Shown here piece after piece: positions 10,939 through 21,263 of a stretch of 64,000 bases of DNA. Every line of letters starts with the position of its first letter. The first letter of the stretch is position 1. The DNA comes from Isoetes taiwanensis (Eukaryota; Streptophyta; Lycopodiopsida; Isoetales; Isoetaceae). The notes beneath the pieces are model-generated. The model saw only the letters and a program-made list of their open reading frames with translations, did not search any database and had not been told where the DNA came from. The DNA lies in assembly GCA_021234155.1 (NCBI GenBank), contig JAJEKV010000016.1, forward strand, positions 3,241,348 through 3,305,347, given 5' to 3'. Both the position numbers and the translations under genes were made by a program.

Positions 10939-11798
10939 CTATTCGATACACTTATTCCATCTGAAATTTTTATCCGAAACCATACCCAAGTACTTGTATG
11001 TGTCAGTGGAATCTATCTTTTCTCCCTTATAGAAAAAGTCAATGTTCTTTTTTGAGCCCACTACCATCGAGTTTATTTTTGAGAGATTGACCTTCATTCC
11101 CATAGTGTCACAGAAATCATCAAGGACATCAAGATGTTTTTTTAAATCTGCCTTCTCCTTTGAGAGTACTACATCATCAGCATACAAAAGAGGGCCAGCA
11201 TATAGCTGGCTATGTTAACTCCTGAGCCCCCTAGATTCATGATCCATTCTTCCAGTTCGTCTATGAATAGACCAAATAAAGTGGGAGATAATGGACAGCC
11301 TTGCTTTACACCACCATTGCTTATCACTTTCTCGTTACATTCAGTGTTTAAGGGAGAGGACAGTTGCACCACTATCTTTTCATAGATTCTCCTGGTTGCA
11401 TCCCTGTACTCTGTTGGAATATTTAGCTTTCTCATTCTTTCCAACAGGCATTCCATAGGGACCATGTCAAATGCTTTACTAAAGTCGACAAAAACAACAT
11501 ATAAAGGCCTCTTCTTCCCTTTTACTGAGTCCATAATTACTTTGAGTGTGACTAAGTGATCAATTGTAGATCTATGTCGTCTAAAACCAGCCTGCCCTTT
11601 GGCTCTTACATCATGTTCTTCTGCCCAATTTGCTACTTTGTTTTCCAATATGGATGCGAAAAGTTTTGAGAAAATGTTACTTACCAGAATTGTTCGATAG
11701 TTAGTGGCCTCAGCTTTATCACCTCCCTTAAAGATGGGCACAACTCGATTAGTTTGCCATGACTCCGAGAAACTCACACTTACTGCTGCATTAAACAT
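10939..11798 (-). pseudogene. LINE reverse transcriptase domain
   Basis: The fingers and palm read TNYRTILVSNIFSKLFASIL, GQAGFRRHRSTIDHLVTLKV, YVVFVDFSKAFDMVPMECLL and NGGVKQGCPLSPTLFGLFID. A frameshift near 11,185 separates these from the catalytic YADD box, which opens the next frame as YADDVVLSKEKADLKKHLD and is followed by YKYLGMV. All core non-LTR RT blocks are present. This is a retrotransposon enzyme and not a host telomerase or group II maturase, since an APE-type endonuclease precedes it. Confidence 0.88.
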
Positions 11799-11991
11799 TC
11801 TTATAGGTTCTACAAGTTTTTACCCTATCCATTTCAAAGATCTACGCTCACATGATTCCCACAGGTTCCGCCACTTTACCATTTGCAAGCTTACTTAGTC
11901 CTATAGTAACATCCTCCTCAGATATTATAGGGCCAAATACTTGCTGCTCCATCACCATCTTTGACTCTACCCCTATTTGCTGATAAAGGTT

Positions 11992-12372
11992 TTATACATG
12001 CTGCATTGGTTCTGTGACACTAATTCCCAGCGTATCCGTTGATCCCTTCTTCATCCTTCTCCAAAAAGACTTTGGTTCTGTAAGGAGCTTATGGACATGC
12101 TTTTCCTGCCTTTCCTTTACGAACTTTCTTTTATTTTTTCTGATTAGAGCTGTGTATTCCCTCTTCCTCATCTTCTTATCCTCTCTTTTTGCCATCAAAT
12201 ATGCTTTTCGTTTGGCTTTACAATCTGCATCAAACCAACTGGTACAAGGCAATCCCTTGGCTTTTCTAGTGTAGGCAAAACATTTTTTTGTTGCATCCAT
12301 GATGATGTCCCTGATATGCTGGTTCAATTCCTTTGCATTTTTCAGGTCGCTTAGCTCTGATATTCTCTTCAC
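11992..12372 (-). pseudogene. LINE linker between endonuclease and RT
   Basis: A 126-residue open stretch rich in Lys and Arg (CTSWFDADCKAKRKAYLMAK, FWRRMKKGSTDTLG) occupies the position of the region between endonuclease and RT in non-LTR elements. The WFDxxC...K and FWR/K patterns are usual there. It carries no catalytic motif. Confidence 0.7.
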
Positions 12373-12782
12373 AAAGTTTTTGGAAGATGCTTGATCTTCT
12401 CCTATCCATCATAATGCAGTTGCTGGGTTTCTTCTCTTATGATGGTATTTTTATGTTGTTGATCTCCAAATGAATAACAATAGGGACATGATCAGATTCT
12501 GGTTGCTGCTCCATCACTTGGAGTTTTGTGATTTTCTCCGATATTTCTTCATCCCCAATGACATAGTCAACCATGCTTTTACCCCTACAAGTGCATCTAC
12601 CTGAGTATGGGTACCTATTTTTATTCCATTAATAATTCTTAAATTTAATCCATTACATAGACCCAATCACCATCTTCCCATTTATGTATGTACGCTTTAT
12701 CATCTGAGTGTCTTTTCCACGTTGCTACTTCAGATTCATCCGCATCCATTTCTTCCATCCATAAGGGATCCCCATCTTGCCT

Positions 12783-13223
12783 TCATACCATTGCTTTATT
12801 TGCAATCCTTCCGTTAAAGTCTTCCATTAGAATTACATCTCTTTGCTTAGATAGTTGGACTATATCTTGCTCTAGCTGGAACAAGGGATCTGTTCTATCT
12901 ATATCAGCATTGTTATATGCAGTTTTATGAAGTGGTGCATAGTAGCGGCCTGCCGTATATACCTTTTTCTGACCAGATAATTCCACCCATATGTACTGCT
13001 TTGATTTGTTGATATTGACCTCTCTAACTCTGTGTTTGAACACATCTCTGACATAGCATGCTATACCACCATTCCCCCTATAGCTTGTGCCTATTGCATT
13101 CCATATTGACGAAACTTTACAAAAATTGGGTATTTGAGGTAATTCATACTGTTCATGTTCCCAAGTCTCTACAAAAAATATGACATGTAATTGTTGGAAA
13201 TGGAATGACTTAGCACTACACAA
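12783..13223 (-). pseudogene. LINE APE-type endonuclease domain, N-terminally truncated
   Basis: The frame includes HVIFFVETWEHEQYELPQIP, the metal-binding Glu region of the exonuclease-endonuclease-phosphatase fold, then YRGNGGIACYVRD and VILMEDFNGRIANK. The last corresponds to the GDFN motif, with Glu in place of Gly. The beginning of the fold is missing to the right of 13,223. The enzyme would nick target DNA to prime reverse transcription. Confidence 0.75.
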
Positions 13224-13990
13224 CGAGACTCATGGCAAAGTGGATGGGGGTCCCTGCTGAGCGTGGCTATTGGGGACCCATAATGGGCTAGGTCTATAGT
13301 CGGCCACTTCGTGTGGGGCGGATATGGGTCCGACACTTCCTGGGTCAATAGTGTCGCCCTGACTCCCAGGAGTTGTAGGTGTTGGCCTGGCTCTTGTTTT
13401 GGTGAGTTCAGTCGGGTACGAATCGTGTGTCACCACGATTCTCTAGCTGCCCAAGAAACTACTAGACCTCGGGAAGGGGAGATGGAACCCTTTCTACCTC
13501 ATCGGACCGGGGAGATGCAACTCGTAGTAGCCTTGATGGGTGATACCAGGAGGCTAGGTATCTGGCAGGTTATAGTCACGCCAGAGCCCGATCTAGTCAG
13601 TCTGCAAAGTATGCACAGGAGGGGCGGATGGAGTGGTCAACCCTAGCCATTGTCTATAGCCAGCCCCGCCATTGTTATATCTTTGTCTGCTCTGTCTTGT
13701 GGCCCAGCTGTCAGTCTACTTCCTTACGAGTCCGAGCCTGGGGTAGGAGCTCTCATGTTCTATGGCATGTTGATGTCTTTGTTGGATCTATGGATGTATA
13801 GATGTGCTACCCTCGAGGTAGCCGACATTGTGTTATGCTTCCGCTATATAGGAGCTCATGGGGGAAGGGTGTCAAGGCACCTCTGTATTTCCTTCCCGCA
13901 CTGAGGATATCTTGGGTGCATGGAGGGCCCATGCGGCCAGAGGGCTGGATGGGGGATTTTCTACGAGATATATGATCAGGCATCGTCTAT
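13224..13990. other. GC-richer stretch without recognised gene
   Basis: Base composition rises compared with both flanks. Short open frames exist on the plus strand (13,311-13,646 and 13,650-13,904), but none shows a known motif or looks protein-like. It could be the LTR or untranslated part of an unrecognised element. Confidence 0.4.
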
Positions 13991-14760
13991 TTAGTAGGAA
14001 GCGTCACATCGCTACCCTACGTCACCCTCTTGATCACTTTTTTCTCTTTTGCGGCCACTCCAAAGGCTTTTCTTTTGCCTTTTCTTTTTTTGGTGCTTTC
14101 CTCTGGAACTTCTACCACTTTAACTGCTGCACTTTTCTTTTCTTTTTTTGTTCTTTTGCTGCAATGGATTGCTATGGTTTTTGCTCTTCTGGTTCTTCAT
14201 GCTAACTAGAACAACCAACAATGGGGCTTTGTTCTTCTTCTTCTTCATGCTTGGACTCACTGAATGCGAAGTCCTCGCTTTGACTGGAGCAAACCCTTTG
14301 TATGATGCCAGCTAGTTTTTCTTTGTTTATGTAGTACGATATGTACTTATAAAGAGGATCTGGGTACACACTAATGATTTTGAAAAATGCAATGTCAATA
14401 ACTACGAAGCCCTGGGTGTCTTGAATGACAACCTTCCTACTTGTCCAGCCTATCCGACAACCTCGGAAAATTCCTTGATGGTGCCCATGCACACGAACTC
14501 TCCATCAGCATAATGTTTCAGTCTGAGGCTTTTGCAAACATGAAGAAAGTCGGGGTACTATATTTGCCCCCACCCCCCTTGTGATAAACCATTGGGTTTG
14601 AAGTATTTTATAAACAACAGGCTTAGCAGTGTCTTGGACCTTTCCTTATAGGTGGGGCTTTTTCACAATCTTCAATGTTTTCTTTGAAGCCTTCTTGGGT
14701 GCATATTGCTTGGATAAGAAGTTGTTAACAAGAGTAAAAGTTGACAAAACAAACACTATA
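13991..14760 (-). pseudogene. Unrecognised degenerate coding region, lysine-rich end
   Basis: A minus-strand frame reads VVIQDTQGFVVIDIAFFKII and KYISYYINKEKLAGIIQRVC, then an acidic stretch with five Glu in a row and a stop near 14,202. It continues in shifted frames into a strongly basic tail (KKRKGKRKAFGVAAKEKK, about 14,060-14,110). Amino-acid composition suggests real former coding sequence. I do not recognise the family. It may belong to the same dead element as the plus-strand fragments at 14.9-16.1 kb. Confidence 0.3.
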
Positions 14761-14924
14761 ACGTATGCTGGAATAAAAAGTACTAAAAAGTTAAGCTCAA
14801 GCTAGTCAAAAAGACACTTTTTTAAAGAATAAAAGTTTGGCAGGCAAGCTTTTCTGTATAAAACTAAGCTCAGATAGTAACAAAAAAGATACTTTTAGGT
14901 TATAAATAGCCCACTTTTAAGGCG

Positions 14925-16118
14925 ATGATCTTTCAAAGTACCGAAAGTGTTCTCGAAGCAATTGATGATCGTTGCGGGCCAAAAAGAGTTGTAACAAAGC
15001 ACACCTTAGCTGCTGTGTCATGGATGGAGAAATATTTTAGAAAAACATGTAAAAAGTTGCCTAACAACAACATGTATCATTTGACAGACAATATCACAAA
15101 AAAAAAAATATCTTCCAAGATTATAAAGAGACATGCATTCAGTCTCAGCATATCTCTTACTCACACTTCACTAGACTGTCTTACTAGCACATCTTTTCAA
15201 TACCACATCAAGTCTTACTTAAAGAATGGAGAATGCTTTTTATAAGGGAAGAAGTACACCACAACTAAAGGCTGGAGTCTACCAGAGGGTTACGCTTCCT
15301 CAAATCTGTTTCAGACATTTGCTTGATAGAACATGATGAGCAACTCCCTCTAAAAAATCCAAAAGAGTCAAACCAGAAGAAAAATACCCCAATGAAATCA
15401 TTAAAAGCCATTGAAAATGGAATTTCATCGGTCTTTAAGTACTTCTTAGAAGAAGACCAAATGTGGTGGAGAAGTTTCTTTCTTGAACAACATATTGTGA
15501 TTCAAAACCTAGCTTTAAGGCACTTGCAGAAGATGAGGACTGAGTCATGTATCTCGAACTATGATGCAAGAATGAGCCTCCAGGTAATATCACAGAAATT
15601 GCCAAGATTATACTGATTGTTCTTCTGATTGAGAAGGACGACAAAGGATAACCTTTTTGGATAGCAAAGTACTTGACACAATCAAAGAGGAAGGCTTGAT
15701 GACTAAACTCAAAATTCACTAGCTTGCTACACGTTCAAAAAATGCTTTTGAAGGTAGGTATGAGTTAGAAATTAGAACTCAAGGAAAGGGGAGAAAGGGC
15801 AAGAAAGTGGGTTGTAGGGATGAGCTAAACCTATGGGAAGTGAGTATATTGTACTATGATTTCAAATTGAAATCTGACAATCGTCTAAGTCAAAGGACGA
15901 TCAACTTGCTTGAGAAGGCTTGTAATTGCGAGGAAGAAGTTGAAGAAGGGAGTGGTGGTGGCAATGTTTCACCCTCTGTTGATAGTGATGAGGAAGATAA
16001 CTCAAGCACTTCCTCAAATGACAGTGAAAGAAGTGAAGGTGATGAAGATGGCATAAACGAATATGATGATGCGCTGGATCCCTCTCTCATCAGTCCTCAC
16101 ACTTTTGCACATAACTGA
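14925..16118 (+). pseudogene. Degenerate coding fragments, possibly a transposase of the DUF7869 kind
   Basis: Three plus-strand pieces look protein-like. The first (14,925-15,110) reads VVTKHTLAAVSWMEKYFRKT and PNNNMYHLTDNITKKKI; the WM-x-YF...C-x-K-x-PN...HLTDNxTK pattern recalls N-terminal parts of the transposase-like family seen at 42.8-45.8 kb. The second (15,323-15,616) has MWWRSFFLEQHIVIQNLALR. The third (15,740-16,118) ends in an acidic serine tail and a stop at 16,118. Frames are shifted between pieces. The family link is a guess from wording and could be wrong. Confidence 0.3.
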
Positions 16119-17005
16119 GTCTTAGGAAAAGACTGTAAATTTTGCATGTGAATATGAAGATTTTATCTTCAATTTTTGAATATACTACAATTTCAACTAC
16201 AGAATTCACTTCAATTTTTGGTTAAAAGTTACATCTCTTAAATTAGAGGTTCTCTCTAAAAACATACTTTAGGAAAATTCTAATTGTTAGGAAAAGTGCA
16301 GGAAAAGTGTCACTTTGACATAGTCAGTTCTCTCTTTGCACAAAGAAACGAGTGATTTGTGGAGGGGGGGGATACAATTTTTCATCCCTTTTTTACCTCA
16401 TTTCAGTCCCCTTTTTTGGAAAAAAATGAATCTTCAAGGAATATTCTTTTTGCTCCCATTTCGATGATTTGCTCCCCTTTAATATGCAATAGTGTTAAGA
16501 GCTCCACATGCTACTTTTGGCTAAGGCTCTCTTGTTGTGGTCTATCACTACACTTCAACAACAAGACCATACATGCATATCCAGTGATTCAATAGTTTGC
16601 TGATATACACCTATTGTAACTTCTTGATGCTCAATAAACATATGCAAACAATGGTCTCAACAATGGCATTTATGTTATAGCTTGCAACTCTAATTGGCAA
16701 AGACACAAGAAATCATGGGTACTACCTTTAAGAGATGTCAAAAATCTTAAGCGGTTCTTCAGCTTCAACAAGAAATATTGAACTTTTAGTAAGTAACAAA
16801 TCTACGCATGAACCCCAAAAAGGAAAAAAAAATATTAGAATTAGGAATGAAGCCTAAAGAATTGAGCTTGCTGTATATCTACAGAAAGCTGAGCAAAATC
16901 AGCATCCACTCTCACCCATCAAGTTTTGCACAAATCCAGTGGCTATGGAGTATATCAAACTAAGATAGCTAGTTTAATATGTAACATGAAAAATATGCCC
17001 CTCAC
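16119..17005. other. No gene recognised
   Basis: AT-rich intergenic or intronic sequence. A G tract lies at about 16,363-16,370. No coding or RNA feature is supported. Confidence 0.5.
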
Positions 17006-17086
17006 CAGTTCTGTGATTCGTGTGACTTGTTGGATGTAGTAGTCAATGGAATCAATAGCTGGACCGCAAAAGCCAAGATATTGCAC
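17006..17086 (-). pseudogene. Orphan exon resembling OSCA/CSC1 (hyperosmolality-gated channel) genes
   Basis: On the minus strand, an acceptor (TTGTACAG) precedes 81 nt of open frame followed by a donor (GTGAGG). The exon encodes 27 residues, VQYLGFCGPAIDSIDYYIQQ followed by VTRITEL. The G-(F/L)-x-G-x-x-(V/I)-D-(A/S)-I-(D/E)-Y-Y pattern is typical of the cytosolic loop of OSCA/CSC1-type cation channels (DUF221 family). No neighbouring exon of that family could be identified within 1-2 kb, so this is either a gene with long introns or a relic. The call depends on one short motif. Confidence 0.35.
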
Positions 17087-17259
17087 CTGTACAACAAACT
17101 TGAATACAATCCTTTGATAAAGCACAACGTTGACCATTGTCATGGAGCTACTCCTTTTATCATAATTGATGTCTGCACCCTCTTCCGTGACTGGAATGAT
17201 GGACTTAGATTTCCATAACCCTAGCTTAAGAAATGCATACAAGTGCAGTGAATGCATGG

Positions 17260-18919
17260 AATTTCACGGCGTAGCACTAAGTAAGATAGCTTGCCCTATT
17301 GACTCTGTTTTGAAGCATCGCCTCTGTGACCAGAGCTAAGATTCTCCATAAATCTCACACAATGGCCCCTACCATTCTTTATGACCGCCCATCTGTAATG
17401 GCAAGCTCCAAATAATTAAGGAGGAAGAACATGGAACAACCATCTTGTGGTCCTGCCGAATGAATTCATAGTAAAGAGCAACCCACTTGAAAATCCTTTT
17501 GGATGTCATTCAATGTCAAATGGCTCGTATACCCCTGTTCGATAAGAACGAAAAGCAACAAAACCAGGAAAAAGAAAATCTAGAGTTGGATCAAAGGTGA
17601 CAACTTCAATATGAAACTAGGTACACCTCTGGAGATATGGCTGACCCCTTGATTCGACCGAGCAATTTTGTTTTAAGGTTGGACAATTCCTAACTGTTGA
17701 AACCCTAAAATAATTTCATGGCCATCTCCATTTTTTTTGTTAAGGCCCGACTATTGCTATTATAGAGACCCTAAAATAATTTGATGGACATCTGCATGGA
17801 TCCGAAACTTTGAGACACCATAACCACAAGATCGCATTTCTTATTCAAAATCAATGGCTCAGAAAGAGTGCACTCTAGAAATACTATTTAGTACACCTGC
17901 ACGAATAAAGCAACGAAATCATAGAAAAAACATGTGAAAAAACGTATAAAAATATAAAAGTAACCCCCTGTTATTATGCTAAATATTTCAAAATATAAGC
18001 TTTCATGCTTACGGGACATACTTTTATACTTGCAGTCTGAAGGGCAAAATCGAACTACATTAGAGGTGAGTCTTATTCTCCTTATATCTTAGGTTAATAA
18101 TGCATGCTTAGAAAGTATAGAAAGTATTAGATGGATATTTTCTTGCAAAAAACCTAAATGGGTATAAGGTTCAATGTACCAGGACTAATGTGGAAAAGTC
18201 CCACAAAAAGATGTCACTTGTTGTGTGGCCAACAACCCCTCATACATGATGGCTGTCAATGAAAGTGGATCTGGTAGGAAGAGATGCTTCGCAGGTGAAA
18301 GCACACAAGCTTTTACGTTAGCGCAACATTGTGGGGCACACATTTAATAGCAATTTTCGAGTATAATTTGTTGAGGCATTAGCAATTTTGCAGTTTGTAG
18401 CAAGAGCGGTGTGATTTAAGAGTTAATATTTACACTACTTTTTGTCATGTGTCACCATACAGACAAATGGATATACCTTTAGACGTCTAAGAAGACATTA
18501 AAACACACTACATGGTCCCACCTATGCCAACCAACGGGATTTAAACATGCAAGGATGAAAGCAAGACAAGCTACCAATGGATTTTGAACATGGAGCAGAT
18601 GAAAGTCAGACCAGAGGTCTAACCACTCAAGCTACCATTGCAATGGGCCTTATTTTCAATTCTAAATATATTGTACCCTAGTGTTTTGCATCTCTATTTC
18701 TTCTCTAGTTATTTCGATGAGCTTACATATAGTGGGCCATAGTCTTATGAATATTTGTTCTTAAGAACATCAAGTCTACTCTTTTATGTTACTACATTGT
18801 AGGTAGTTTTGCTTGTCACTACAAATATGACAATCTTTCAGATAGTGAAAAATCCTCGTCTTTTATCACACATTGACTTTATCAAAAACTTAAGCCCTTC
18901 AATTCAAGCTATAAAGATA
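17260..18919. other. No gene recognised
   Basis: Intergenic sequence downstream of peroxiredoxin Q. Open frames are short and without motifs. No repeat partner was found inside the window. Confidence 0.5.
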
Positions 18920-19869
18920 TCATACATTCTTAAGCACTTTGAGAGTCTCCTCAACATGCTTCTCTGGCTGGAATTGATTGTTAAAAACTAGTTGAACAAC
19001 ACCTTTCTTGTCAAACACATAAGTTTCTCTGCCTGGCAATGTGCCAAATAGGTCACCTGGAACACCCAAATCTTTTCTGAGCTTATTACCCTCATCACTC
19101 AACAATGTAAAGGGAAGGCGGTACTTCTTTGCAAAAGCCTGCAAACAACGTGGTGGGAGATTTGAGATGACGACGATGACGACGATGATGATATGCTCTT
19201 CGAGTGTACTTATAATAAGAAATGACAACGACGACAATGACGATGAACAATATAATAATAATAACACACTTGATGCACTTACCTTGTGTGACTCTGGACT
19301 ATCAGCACTAATCCCTACAACTTCGGCGCCTGCTTTTTTGAATTTCTCATATGAATCCCTAAAGGCGCATGCCTAAAAAGCCAAATGACACAATTGCAAT
19401 TTCTAGTATAATACACTCATGAATCGAAAAGGAAGGGAAAGGAGTTATATATTTAACCTCTTTAGTGCAACCAGGGCTTTCATCAGCAGGGTAGAAATAG
19501 AGGACAAGGGGCTTGCCCTTGAATTTGGAGGAGGTGACAACACGCCCGTCCTGATCCTTCAAGCTGAAGGAAGGCAGGGAATCGCCCTTGGAAAGCTGCA
19601 TTGGAATGGGAAGAAGACAATGCGTGAAAAACCCAGCATTATATGAATGAAAGAAAGGGAAAACTAACCTTGGCAACTGTAGAAATGCGGGATGAGGAAG
19701 CATTCCGTTTGGGCAGAGGCAAGGGCGCTGAAATGTGCACCGATTTGGAGAGGAAATGAGTTTGCAGGTTAATGCTTTGCGCTGATACCTGCCCTCCGGT
19801 TACCCTTGCATCTCCACACCCCAGCTTAAACGCTGCACTTGGATAGCCTCCTGCTGAGATAGATGCCAT
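18920..19869 (-). CDS. PRXQ: Peroxiredoxin Q, chloroplast-targeted (4 exons)
   Basis: Spliced minus-strand gene with exons 19,869-19,669, 19,595-19,458, 19,372-19,283 and 19,138-18,920 (stop included). All introns are GT-AG and all junctions fall between codons. The 215-residue product begins with about 65 residues rich in Ser/Ala and basic residues, a chloroplast transit peptide. The BCP/PrxQ thioredoxin fold follows: [17 protein letters not shown], then [14 protein letters not shown] at the end of exon 2 and [20 protein letters not shown] in exon 3. The peroxidatic Cys (PGC) and the resolving Cys five residues later are both present, split by intron 2. The enzyme reduces H2O2 and alkyl hydroperoxides using thioredoxin in plastids. 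Length matches the family and no defect is seen. Confidence 0.96.
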
Positions 19870-19950
19870 AGCCTCTTGCTTCTCTTATCTCTGCTGTGAA
19901 CTGGAAAACAAAGAAGGCTTCCGATTCGCCAGAAATCCCAAGTTTTATCT

Positions 19951-19961
19951 TTTTATTTAAA
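19951..19961 (-). promoter_or_regulatory. Candidate TATA box of peroxiredoxin Q
   Basis: The minus strand reads TTTAAATAAAA about 85 bp upstream of the ATG at 19,869, a reasonable position for a core promoter with a short 5' UTR. No transcription start evidence is available. Confidence 0.4.
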
Positions 19962-20048
19962 CAGCTCCACGTAGGTTTGGACCACACCACTCAGACTAGA
20001 GGCTAAAACATGCATCCCCCAAAATGGGAAGGCTGAAGATATAAGTAC

Positions 20049-20447
20049 CCTGGTTTGGGGGATCCCGGACGTGGTGATCCCGTCCTCCGGGATCACCAAA
20101 AAAAAAATCATGTCCCCTCGAATCACCACGTTAACTGCTCTTTTAATGGGTTACTGTGCAGTTTGGGGCTGATTTTTAGCCGGATTGGTGCTTGCTTATT
20201 GCAGTGGCGCTCGTCCTGCTTCCTCCTCCGCTACTTCCGAATCCCCTGCTCCAGCCGATTCCGACCACCCAAGAAGAGAGCCCATCCGATTCCGTGGAGG
20301 ATCGGCCGAGAAAAAACATGCAAAGTTTGCCCTGATTTTCCCTATAAGGGGCTCAATTTTTGGCGTGATTCTTCGGCAAGAAGCAGTATTTCATCGTATG
20401 ATCTAGCCCTGGGATCACATCCCCTGGGGATCCCATCCCCCAAGGTG
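20049..20447. mobile_element. Candidate MITE-like element with G-rich inverted ends
   Basis: The left end reads CCTGGTTTGGGGGATCCC. The reverse complement of the right end reads CACCTTGGGGGATGGGATCCCC, an imperfect terminal inverted repeat. Inside the left end a perfect 10-bp hairpin (GGTGATCCCG / CGGGATCACC, 20,073-20,082 and 20,088-20,097) adds structure. The interior is GC-rich compared with both flanks. A target duplication could not be fixed and no second copy lies in the window. It sits 180 bp upstream of peroxiredoxin Q. Confidence 0.4.
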
Positions 20448-20946
20448 TCCGATTTCAGGTAAAACGTCTATGAATTTGTAAAAGTAGATCAGAATGCAAG
20501 GTAAAAAGAAGAATGCAGGTGAAAACAGACTGGAACGATGGTGAAAGCTCGAACTGCAATTTAGAGTGACATTCGTTGAAAGATTGTTCGCCACGTGCTA
20601 ATGCGGGATTGGCCATGGGCCCAGAATTGAACCCACCTGACATGGGAAAATTACCAAAATGCCCTTATATTTTGCAAAAATTACCAAAATGCCCTTTAAA
20701 TGTAATATGGTAATATAGTTTTTTGTGGCTCATCAAATGGCAAAAGTTGTCTTCACTACAATTGTAGATCATGATAAGATCTTTCTAACAAGATCAAATT
20801 CATCTAAATTGGAGTTGAAATTCACAAGTTATGCTCAACCCATATTTAAAGCACCATAACTTGAAGATTCCAACTCCGTTTTAGATGATTCTACTGCCGT
20901 CGGATAGATCTCATTGTCATCTATAAGTTTTGTGAAGGCCACTTTC

Positions 20947-21263
20947 ATGTTTGATCACTTTCATGTTTGATCAGTCACAAAGAAGTCATGTTTGATCACT
21001 TTCATGTTTGATCAGTCACAAAAAAGTTATTATCATTTTAGCCAAACACCCCTTTTAACCAAACACCCCATTTTTAGGGGTAATTTGGTAATTTTCCCTC
21101 ATTACATTGACAATTTTCCATAAGAAGTAAGGATACATTTTAGTCACACAAAAGTTATTATCATTTTAGCCAAACACCCCTTTTAATCAAACACCCCATT
21201 TTTAGGGGTAATTTGGTAATTTTCCCTCATTACATTGACAATTTTTCATAAGAAGTCAAGGAT
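20947..21263 (+). repeat. Tandem duplications
   Basis: Two arrays abut. A unit of about 45 bp containing CATGTTTGATCACTTTCATG and ending in GATCAGTCACAAA is repeated twice (20,947-21,025). A unit of about 120 bp starting AAAAGTTATTATCATTTTAG is then repeated twice (about 21,024-21,147 and 21,148-21,263) with few differences, and includes TTTTTAGGGGTAATTTGGTA. Related words also occur at 20,645-20,695. No coding content. Confidence 0.85.

Larger units (their letters stand above)
9893..13223 (-). mobile_element. Decayed LINE of jockey/CR1/L2-like type
   Basis: One ORF2-like protein can be followed on the minus strand: apurinic-type endonuclease (13,223-12,783), linker (12,372-11,992), reverse transcriptase (11,798-10,939), and a cysteine/histidine C-terminal motif (10,416-9,980). 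A short 3' UTR follows, ending in repeats of ATTTC (9,901-9,925) and not poly(A). The RT wording (GVKQGCPLSPTLFGLFIDEL, CxxCG...EDERH in the tail) is unlike the L1 copy at 28.1-30.2 kb. Stops and frameshifts are frequent. The 5' end is truncated in or just before the endonuclease. The clade is inferred from motif style only. Confidence 0.82.

Noticed and set aside
19041-19376. Plus-strand open frame of 111 residues
   Set aside because: Antisense shadow of peroxiredoxin Q exons 3-4; low-complexity translation across the intron.
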